Origin: Tubulanus polymorphus
Lineage: Eukaryota; Nemertea; Palaeonemertea; Tubulaniformes; Tubulanidae
Length of the DNA: 64,000 bases
Direction: 5' to 3'
Assembly (NCBI RefSeq): GCF_964204645.1
Contig: NC_134029.1
Span: forward strand, 13,940,850 to 14,004,849
Each line of letters opens with the position of its first letter. The stretch's first letter is position 1. Shown here one piece after another: positions 55,609 to 64,000 of this stretch. The notes under the pieces were generated by a model, which was given only the letters and a program-made list of their open reading frames with translations, ran no database searches and was not told where the DNA came from. A program made the position numbers and the translations under genes.

Positions 55609-56052
55609 CGGGGCGCTGCAATTGCAATCTAAGGTATTTTTTTATTCAAATGGGCACTATTCTAAAAGAGACATTATTGTTGCTCTATAAATTTAATCGA
55701 AAACGGGCAAATTTCGCCAAAAATCTAAAAAAAGGCATAAGCAAATTGAATGTGAAGGCACATTTAGTGGCATGATACCAATGAATGGCACTCAAACTCA
55801 AACTCACTCCCTGGGCATTAATACTGGGCCTTTCCTAAAATTGGTGCCCTTTTTTCACTGTGCTGTAGTCACTGTATGGCCCTGGATCCGCGCCTGGCAC
55901 ACGCAACAAAAGGGTTACGAGGGCTCAGGGGGTTAGGGTATTAGGTTTAGAGGTCCAAAGGATTAGTGTTAGGATAAGGTTTAGGTTGCATTATAATAGA
56001 GTAGTTAAGGGTGAAGCAATATAGGCCCTATAGAAACAAAATTGCAATGCAG
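55609..56052. other. Intergenic DNA, nothing recognised
   Basis: A patch near 55925-55990 is rich in ggttaggg-like words but is not a telomere repeat. Confidence 0.4.
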
Positions 56053-56110
56053 TCTCTGTGGCCTTATGGTTAGATCGCTTTGCTTGCATGTTCGAATCCC
56101 AATTTTCACA
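56053..56110 (+). repeat. tRNA-derived SINE-like head
   Basis: TGTGGCCTTATGGTTAGA resembles a polymerase III box A, and GTTCGAATCCC at 56090-56100 a box B. It does not fold as a complete tRNA. Confidence 0.4.
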
Positions 56111-56235
56111 ATGAAACTTAGAATTTTAACCAGTGTTTTCATTGATCATTTTAACTGTCAGGTCATTCATGCAGGGTTCATAGTCTTAAGGCTAGGGTAA
56201 AAATAAGCACTTTTAAGCACTTTTTTCAAAGTTAA

Positions 56236-56681
56236 GGTACAGCCTAGAAGAAACTTAACTCCATTTCGGTTTGCGTTTAGTAAACATATCGTTCAAACCG
56301 CGTTCTGTAATTCATTTTCGTTTAGTTCTGACCGCTTTTGACACTCGTTAGGGATGAACATCCATTTCATAATAACGCGTTTCACTGTACGCTCATGGGT
56401 GCAACGAAACTTTGAACGCTCCTGTTAGGCCTTTATAATGTTACTGCATGTATTTTACCATTTTTACCAAATACAAGAAGTTGCACTCGAAAAGAAGGAA
56501 GCTGCTATTAATATGTTCGTGCATTTGATGTGCGCGCGCCGGACGCATTGAATTTGAACCGCGGTAGTAGGGCCTTACTAGTTTCATTTACGTTTCTAAT
56601 TCGTTTCATCAAAAACAAAAACGCAACGATCTCAGACGAACGCCAGACGCATTGTGAGTTATGTTACTTCTAGGCTGTACC
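56236..56681. mobile_element. Candidate MITE with 15-bp inverted ends
   Basis: GGTACAGCCTAGAAG at 56236-56250 is exactly inverted at 56667-56681, with weaker similarity further in. It is 446 bp with no ORF. No clean target duplication is visible, so the family is open. Confidence 0.45.
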
Positions 56682-56887
56682 GTAGCACTTTTAACAGGAA
56701 AATCGGGCTAGAAATTTTGAATTTCACTATCATCTTATGCAAAATTCACTACCAACTGCAACTTTTTAAGCGAAAGTTGCTGATTTTTGAATTAGTTGGA
56801 GTAGGCCTACTGATTTCACCAGCAGCAGGGACACCATGCCCACTTGGGAAGTTGTTTCAAATGCTCAACAATTTAACAATTTCAATA

Positions 56888-57415
56888 TTCAACGCCCCCT
56901 GGTGACCATATACAAAAACCAATGACGTTGAAACTCACCAAAATCATAGAACATGTCAGCAGCTACGATTTTGTAAATGATTGTGATAACAAAATATGCC
57001 TAATACTAAGTTATTCTACCAATCAACGCCCTCGGTGACCATATGCAAAGCCCAATGACCTTTAAACTCACCATAATTATGGAACACAAAATACCAATAT
57101 AATAAGGAAATATAAAGTTATTCTACTATTGACCCCTAGTGACCATATAGAATAACTAATGTCCTTGAACTCACCACAATCATAGACCATGTCATGAGCT
57201 ACAACTTTCCAATCGATTGTGGTAGCAAAATATGCATAGGTACAAATATAACATAGAAATACTAAGTTATTGTATTGTTCAACGCCCCTTGGTGGCCATA
57301 TACAAAAACCAATGACCTTGAAACTCACCACGATCATAGACCATGTCATGAGCTACAACTTTCCAATTGATTGTGGTAACAAAATTTGCTTAAGTATCAA
57401 TATAATGTGGAAAAA
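56888..57415. repeat. Imperfect tandem repeat, 100-150 bp unit, four copies
   Basis: Each unit contains variants of caacgccccttggtgaccat, accaatgaccttgaaactca and catagaccatgtcatgagct. Confidence 0.8.
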
Positions 57416-57554
57416 CTTTTTTCCAACTACGAACGAGTTCTGATGACACCAAGATGGCCAAATAATCAAATAATATACCTTGCGTATAAGAGATCCCTTG
57501 CCAAAGAATACCCATCACAAATTGCAATGAAAAATGGCAAACCATTAGGAAACT

Positions 57555-57705
57555 ACAGGACTCAGAATTCAGGCCGAAATTGACATTTTTTGGCACAAAA
57601 AAGGTCACAGGAACGGTCACAGGCTTACGATCTTGAGTCCGATCGATCCAATTTTTCTCATGCTGATGGGCCCTTGGGGGATACAAATATATATAGGGTA
57701 ACTCC
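57555..57705 (+). repeat. Dispersed repeat, copy 1
   Basis: Shares caggactcagaatt, aaattgacattttt and gctgatgggcccttggggga with 58898-59040. The ORF at 57390-57761 (minus) spans it and is not supported as a gene. Confidence 0.65.
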
Positions 57706-58687
57706 ACGTAAGTTCGAAATACATTTATAGAAATGCGATTTTGATCGGTGGATTCCGTCAATTATTAGCAGTAATCGGCAATTAAGCTTCGATATGTATT
57801 TTTCTTTTTTGCCCAAATTTTTGTCAAAATCATTTTTTTGTTGGTTTGAATAGTTAAACGCACTGATATTTTAAGTTTTTTTTTTGCCGACGTAATTTCG
57901 GAAGCCGCGGTCACGTAAATTCGGAAACCTAACACATAAGTTCGGAAATGCTCTGTACGCCGATTTACACGCCAGCTTGTATTGAAAACGGGCGATACCA
58001 TGTTGTTTATGGGGGATATGGGTTATACCAATTTGTTGGTGCGATATAGGCCTCTTCTGCCAGATTATCAGTTTCAACTTGTCAGTTGATCGAAAACCCG
58101 CGTTCTGTCGCTTGACTGTGCGATAATAACAATAAATTTTATACCACACTCCACACATGTACATATTCCCTTTTGCCTTTCATTTTCTTATACATGAACT
58201 CATCCAGTGGTTTTTTTCCTTCTGCGAAATCAACAAATTCTGCTGGTTGAGACACAGAGCTGTCAATGAACTAATTCACTTAATATTGTAGGCCTATCAC
58301 ATAAACCTACTTCCACATGTTTAGTATGTGCCAATGAATTGAGAACTTGACTGAATTCATTTTTTGCATAATCAGGTTTTGAAACCATTAAATTCGGATC
58401 TAAACAAATAATATTGCGTATCAATGTGTATCTCACTGGTGATTTCAGAATGATGTGACCGACTGTTGCTGATAGAAAGTCCTTTACTTCAGTAGCGAGC
58501 CATGTGGTAGTTGAGCGCGTGATTGGCACACAGCCAAGAATGAAGAAATCCTGTATAGATGCCGTGTGCATGTGTGTTGTAGAACATAAAAAGATTTATG
58601 ACAATTAATAATTTATAATTTTTTTATGATTCAGGACGGGAAAAACAGGCGACCTTTAAACATGCGTAAGAAGTAATGCAACACACG
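57706..58687. other. Intergenic DNA, nothing recognised
   Basis: Minus-strand frames at 57765-58164 and 58263-58571 have no family features I recognise. Confidence 0.4.
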
Positions 58688-58745
58688 CGTCAGCTCATGC
58701 GAGCACGTGATCTTAGTGACAGCAGGTTCGAATCCCACAAAAGGA
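58688..58745 (+). repeat. tRNA-derived SINE-like head
   Basis: CAGCTCATGCGAGCACGTGA resembles a tRNA D-arm and GGTTCGAATCCC a box B (58727-58738). Confidence 0.45.
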
Positions 58746-58897
58746 AAATTCATCGCACCCGACGCACATGGTGACAACGATCGAGATAGACCAAAACAAA
58801 AATACTGTTACCAATTTTACAAGTCAGAATCCATACATAAGTACCGACTTGGAAGACATACCATAAATACCGACTTGGAAGACGCTACGAACCCTGC

Positions 58898-59040
58898 TAC
58901 AGGACTCAGAATTTGGGCCAAAATTGACATTTTTGGGCACTAAAAAGGTCATAGGTCGGCCATCTTGAATCCGATAGACAAATTTTTCTTAAGCTGATGG
59001 GCCCTTGGGGGAATCAAATATATACGAAACGTCAAGGTAA
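58898..59040 (+). repeat. Dispersed repeat, copy 2
   Basis: Direct-orientation partner of 57555-57705. Confidence 0.65.
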
Positions 59041-60299
59041 TTGATCAAAGCGTCTTCAAAATTTCCCTCAAAAATATGTAAAAGGTGCTGATTTTTGCGA
59101 ACAACAATGGCTGCCAGTCGGCCATCTTGATTTTGACAGGGCCAGTTTTTGGGCTGAAGGTGTGTCTAGAGTAGATACGTGTGTAACCTAAATATCAAGA
59201 CATTACATTGAAGCGTCTTAAAAACTTGGACCACTCTTCCTTTTTGACTCTTATCTTTGGCTATTGAATACATGTCTAGGATACAGGATTCGCAAAGGCT
59301 CCCAGGTGCCACCAGAAAAGCCCAGATAGCTCTTAAATTGCATCAAATTTAGAAAATATACTTTCTATTGACTTCAGTCCACAATTAATTCCTTGATTCA
59401 CAAACTAACAAAGGTACGTTTTGAAATAATCCAATTTTATCTATGTTTCGTGCGATTAATCAACATTATTTTGAGAAATTAATTAATTTATCCACAAATT
59501 TCGCCATTGGCCGCCATTTCTGTGTATTGCATACATGTGGCATGATAGACAAGGTGACCTACAAGGATTTATATACAACTTTCAAAACGAAACAACAATT
59601 TTTATTTTTGATAGTTTTTCAACTTATATTTCAAATCTTTGTGTTTTCCATTAGAAATAATTAAAAAATAAATTCTGGTTGAAGAAAAATGTGTTGATTT
59701 CTTAATTTTTTTGAATTTCGTCGTTTCATTTCGTTAGTTTGTGTTGTGGTCCTCGCCTCAGTCCACAGGTGCCAGCACCCTCCACACGTTTTCAAAATGG
59801 CCGCTGTTGAATCGACAAAAATTTACTCTCACTTTACGGCCAATTTGCACATGGATTAAGATCGTCAGGTGAGGTGTTATATATATCAAACAAAAAACGA
59901 ATCTGTCGTGCGTTGATTACCACAAAAATTAGACAGATATCTTAAGAGACAATGAAATGCCAGGCAAATTACTCATGAGTCAAATTGACTCACGAAAATT
60001 TCATTGAAAAATGACCTTTTCATATTCCTGGCTGTGGTTTGTCAAAATATCCGATCGTGAAACCAAACCACAGCCAGGTTACTGACTAGACGGCTAGGTA
60101 CAAGACTACCCGGCAGGTAAACGTCACACCTCCAGACGCTCTTAGAGTGCCCTCATTCACCAAAATATGCCCTAACTTTACCTGCTCCCCCTTCTTAATT
60201 AAACCCTAGATCCGCCCCTGCTAACATTGGTGTATAAGCCCATCTGATAAAACAAAGGGTCAAAGCTTACCACCAACGATTAGGTAACTAACGTAAGAT
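59041..60299. other. Intergenic DNA, nothing recognised
   Basis: No supported feature. Short chance frames only. Confidence 0.4.
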
Positions 60300-60455
60300 T
60301 TTAGGTTTTCCGATATGCTATCTGGTTTGAATCCCTGCCGAGGGAGGACGAGTAGGCCCTCGTGCTGTGGGACATCACTGCCTTAGATGTGTAATATTTT
60401 TCGTCCATATTATACCATGGAAATGGTTGGAATGAAGGCTCAATAAATTCGTAAT
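60300..60455 (+). repeat. SINE-like unit with LINE-related tail
   Basis: A box B-like GGTTTGAATCCC (60324-60335) is followed by a body whose tail (accatggaaatggttggaat, then caataaatt) resembles the 3' end of the LINE fragment at 39128-39165. Confidence 0.45.
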
Positions 60456-60486
60456 TGGGTGAATTGTATCGTATTGTATGGACGAC

Positions 60487-60575
60487 CTCAGAGGACATTC
60501 GAGATATGAGATATAACATACGAGATATGAGATGCAACATACGAAATACGCCATATGATATACGAGATACGACTG
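60487..60575. repeat. Short degenerate tandem repeat
   Basis: Repeats of acgagatatgagatgcaacat and related words. Confidence 0.6.
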
Positions 60576-61024
60576 AGCTCAGACCACTATTCCAAAATCT
60601 TCTATATCCTATAGTAAAAACAAGAAATTCAAGAGTTTAGTTCATATATAAGCACGTAAATTCAGGGGAAATCCTGCTTATGGCTCATAGGCCACCCAGC
60701 AAACACTCGACCAAAATATTACGTCTTGAGGACATCAAAATATCGATGTCAACAGGAATGACGTAATTATGATGTCGAAATGATTACAAAAATTATTTGT
60801 CTGAAATAAAACATTTAGAAGACGTCGAATTAATGACATAGCTATTGACGGGCACTGATATTCAGAAATTACATCGTGTCGACGTAATTCAGCGATGTAT
60901 TCTAGACGAAGAAACTAATATCAAAACAAAACTGTATACTATTAAATTTCCATCTGTTCCGTACCTGTTGATGCTGGGGATTAATTGGATTGGTAATTCT
61001 GATAATTAGATAGTAAACAAAAAA
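60576..61024. other. Intergenic DNA, nothing recognised
   Basis: No supported feature. Confidence 0.4.
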
Positions 61025-62219
61025 TGAAACAAGAAAATTAATTTTAGAAAATTATTTGACGCCTGAGAAAAAAGTGTAGAATTTCTGGGCTAAGCTAATG
61101 TGGAATTGCAAATTTGAAATCGAAGTTTTAAGAAATTTGGGGAATGATGAGATTTGGCGATCTGTAGATGATACAGGTCTTCGACTCTAGTAGTGGTTTA
61201 AATTTTTTTATTGAAAATTCTCAATAATTGATCGCGAACTTGCGACCGACTTCATTTATTTATGCCTCTAAGCTGGTCTGCAACTTCATTGCCTCCATGG
61301 ATGAAGAAAGAGCTCTTCTGATGTCTGCTTCATCATGACTCCGAGCATATCGTGTGGCCTAGCCAGCCGGCCCGGTCCCCGGGTTTGGCTGTCACTCGAT
61401 ATCCTAGAGTCTTGAGTCTGGGTGGGTTGAAGTAGACATTGTCATTTAAAATAACATGCTTATGTTGTTCTGTATGAATAACCCGTGTGTCATGTATGTT
61501 GTATTAATTTATTTTAAAATTTGTATTTATTGAATTTGGGAATTTTATCCCGGAATTTCAATGTAATAAGGATCAATAAAGAATTGAATTGAATTGTCAC
61601 CTAATACACATGCCATCAGAGGACACGGAGCCGTATATGACAGCTATGCTATTATAAATTGCTAATCTCACGAAACTTGCATACTCCTAATATCAAACAT
61701 ATTTTCACAAACGATTGAATATTGAAAGAATATTGAAATTATATGTTTACACATTTTCATATTGACCGCTTGTAGCCGCTGATGAAATTCACGCCGGCCC
61801 TACACACATCGTAGATAGCTTCGTCTTTCCACCGGCATGCCCACGTCAGGGTCTGACTTTTATATCAGACTTCTGCATCGTGTATACATCCGCCATTTAA
61901 CCGAATAATCCGATTTACTTATCATTTCTATTTATGCCTGCCGCTTCTGATATAATCATACATCCTTTACTATTACAATACGACTTCTAATGATATTTAA
62001 TGCAATATAACATTTCGACGTTCAAATATAGGTCATTATATAATCACAGGAAGCCATTCTACATCTATGTCAATAATATTTTGCCAGATAGCTTGTTTGT
62101 GTACACATAAACCTGTGACGTTTTGCACATCGATTTACGGCTGTCGTTTGTAAAATGACGCTGAATGGTTAGCATTGTTTAGGTTTCATAATGGTAACGT
62201 TTTATAAGGCATCAAAAAA
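61025..62219 (-). repeat. Dispersed 1.1-kb repeat, copy B
   Basis: Inverted partner of 37601-38741. Read on plus, 61025-61597 ends in aataaagaattgaattgaat, a LINE-type 3' tail. The homology with copy A continues past it, so the LINE remnant is part of an older, larger repeat. Confidence 0.8.
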
Positions 62220-62300
62220 TATCTCGGGCGGTGATGGGACTCGAACCTATTGGATGTTCTATCGATCGTAAATGTACACACTGCCGCGTTTCGTGATTAC
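62220..62300 (-). repeat. tRNA-like remnant (box B) on minus strand
   Basis: Minus-strand AGGTTCGAGTCCCATCACCG looks like the T-arm and 3' end of a tRNA or SINE head, but the T-stem has a mismatch and no D-arm is evident. Confidence 0.35.
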
Positions 62301-62382
62301 ATAATCGCGCAGCGAGGAGATTCTAGAGTCACCGCGTGCTGTAAAACCTACTTTTCTGCGTTACTGCTATTCTGTGGCTGAA

Positions 62383-62406
62383 ATGGATGACACCGACAAA
62401 TCGAAG
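62383..62406 (+). CDS. Candidate first coding exon (8 codons)
   Basis: ATGG in good Kozak context (GCTGAAATGG) encodes MDDTDKSK and ends at AAG|GTAAGT. No downstream exon was identified. The ORF at 63467 does not join in a compatible phase at the acceptors I tried. Confidence 0.25.
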
Positions 62407-62412
62407 GTAAGT

Positions 62413-63466
62413 CATCGGTCTGAGATAAACATGTTGTGAAACCCATAAACTTCTGTCACGCGTGTTAAGTGTGGACACTTAACCGAGAAGTCCCGGCGCG
62501 ATGGCGGGCTTTCCGGCCATCTATTCTACAATACATAGCAGCCAGCTACCTACAACTACTGCAACGAGGACTCAGTCCATGACGTTGCTATTGTCGCGCA
62601 TCCATGCGAAAGTGCGCATAGGTCTATATAAGTATGGAAGTGGTTATTTTACCGGATCCGGTTACCGACTTATAAAAGATATTTAGCCGGATCCATAGGC
62701 CTATATTATAATATAAATTAATAAAAGTAACAATAAAATCATTATATTGGGTTTAGGGTAAGGGTTTCGATAGGGTTAGTGTCAAGAGGGTGAGAAGAGG
62801 GTCCAGAGGGTTAGGGTCCTTTTTAAAAAATCTAAAATGAAATATAAAAACTATATTAATCAGCTTGATGACAAATTGCTGGTCAAACGAGTTTAATACA
62901 ATTGAATTCATACCGCAGAGTATGATTTACACCGGACTTGGTACCAGTTTCTGTTCACACACATAGATTTAGTCCGGTCAAACATTTGGACCAGACCTGG
63001 TTAGACCGGTCTAAAATGGACCAGATCAGAATTTTTCCCGTGGTCTAAATAATTTCGTCTGAACGCGCCTATAGGCTAATAAGGGAAATATTGACAGGTT
63101 TTGACTTATCTTGATATTTGATGCATCTCTGCGCGGAATAAGGATTACCAAGTTATTCATCGACCCCACCAGGGGGAGTTAAATATTAAATTAGGGGCCT
63201 ATTCACTATTTGTCTATTTATATTGGTTCCCTAGGCATATTTTCAAACCATTATCAACTGAAAATTGTAGCACATGATGTGTTCTGTTTATTGTGTTATG
63301 TTTCGAGGCAATTGATGTTTAAATTGTTGGATTTTCAAGCATTTCACCAAGCCCGTATGGAGTCCCTGTGCCCCAAGTATTGCGTTTAGGTAGGCCCTAA
63401 AGTCATTTAGATAGCTGTTGCTAAGCTTTTTCGTAGTAAGCTTATTTCTGCTTGTAGTGAGCCCAA
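62413..63466. other. Intergenic or intronic DNA, nothing recognised
   Basis: It includes a GGTTAGGG-rich patch at 62745-62815. Confidence 0.4.
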
Positions 63467-64000
63467 GGTATCGATCGATGGCGTTACATAGATACGCAAG
63501 TTAGAAAATATGTTGAAGATGTTGAAGTTGATGTTAACTTTTCCTCCACTAATAATGAAAACACTCAATCGCAGAGTTTATCTGAGCCAGAAACTATTGC
63601 TGAGGAGGATCAAGATGCTGGACCTCATATTAATTATAGTGACTCGGATTCTGATATATCTGATTCAGATCATGAAAACGAATATTATAGCTTCAGTGAT
63701 GGGAGCTCTGACGACAACGCTGTAGATATTGGATTCAAGGAGCAACTTGGTAAATGGGCAGTAGAAAGCAAATGTACTTAGGCCGCATTAAATAAACTAC
63801 TTTCCATTCTTCGCGCACATGGGCATGATTTGCCCAAGGATAGCAGAACATTATTAAAACGTGCACGGGAAGTTCACTCCCAAAAGCTGTATAGTGGTGA
63901 TTATATGTACATTGGTATTGAAGTAGGAATAGCTCACTGCTTGGCTCTTAACCCAGAATATTGTCATCAAAATGATGCGATTGAAATTACCATAAATATA
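63467..64000 (+). pseudogene. Transposon-associated hypothetical protein, in-frame TAG, cut by window edge
   Basis: A frame open from about 63467 reads RWRYIDTQVRKYVEDV, an acidic Ser/Asp stretch (NYSDSDSDISDSDHENE), FKEQLGKWAVES, then a TAG at 63779-63781. It continues in the same frame as AALNKLLSILRAHGHDLPKD, SRTLLKRAREVH, YMYIGIEVGIAHCL to the edge. The second part resembles the N-terminal domain of large uncharacterised proteins found in many copies in cnidarian and other invertebrate genomes, which I take to be transposon-encoded. The TAG is one change from CAG. Function is unknown. Confidence 0.45.

Noticed and set aside
55925-55990. GGTTAGGG-like words (also 62745-62815) as interstitial telomere repeats
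   Set aside because: The words are irregular and interrupted. No run of two or more exact TTAGGG units is convincing.
57390-58164. Minus-strand ORFs of 78-123 residues
   Set aside because: They overlap each other and a dispersed repeat, and their composition is not protein-like.
56053-62300. Several tRNA-like box B sequences as true tRNA genes
   Set aside because: None has a full set of paired arms. SINE heads or remnants explain them better.

Overview
The window is animal nuclear DNA, most likely from a marine invertebrate. It is gene-poor and AT-rich and consists mostly of transposable elements. The animal assignment rests on an intact INO80-complex subunit E gene (53296-53994, minus), metazoan-type splice signals, Polinton/Maverick-like elements, chromodomain Ty3/gypsy elements with envelope genes, a BEL/Pao element, LINE and SINE tails and a 42-bp minisatellite. 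I cannot name a phylum from the sequence. There are no bacterial features and no CRISPR array.

Positions 1-32940 hold one Polinton-like element, read on the minus strand: palindromic terminus, C2H2 zinc-finger gene, protein-primed DNA polymerase B, then a small ORF. A minus-strand Ty3/gypsy retrotransposon (element 1, 4794-31590; 459-bp LTRs, AAAT target duplication, tRNA-Phe-type primer site) lies between its zinc-finger and polymerase genes. Element 1 is itself split by a second, related minus-strand Ty3/gypsy element (element 2, 15290-30745; about 1083-bp LTRs, TAAC duplication, same primer site). Element 2 is split between gag and pol by a 2.3-kb DNA transposon with long inverted repeats and a 9-bp duplication (25727-28064). 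That makes four nested levels. By eye the LTR pairs differ at 4 of 459 positions (element 1) and about 6 of 1083 (element 2), which agrees with the nesting order. Both retroelements encode a retrovirus-like env with a furin-type site and a candidate fusion peptide. The env of element 1 is one uninterrupted frame, whereas that of element 2 is broken.

Positions 32941-42175 are non-coding DNA with local tandem repeats, a LINE 3' end and about 36 copies of the 42-bp minisatellite. At 42176-48940 lies a second Polinton-like copy in the opposite orientation. It has the same palindromic terminus, zinc-finger gene, polymerase and small ORF, then remains of a packaging ATPase, a chromodomain-bearing integrase and the end of an unidentified, possibly virion, protein. 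A 5'-truncated BEL/Pao element (48950-52966) follows it directly.

Positions 52967-64000 are ordinary non-coding DNA around INO80E. They include a candidate divergent exon just upstream of that gene, tRNA-derived SINE-like units, a MITE, several tandem or dispersed repeats, an inverted copy of the 37601-38741 repeat, and at the right edge a transposon-associated-looking ORF with an in-frame stop. Almost all element genes carry frameshifts or stops. The clearly intact frames are INO80E, element 1 env, element 2 gag and the small Polinton ORF.
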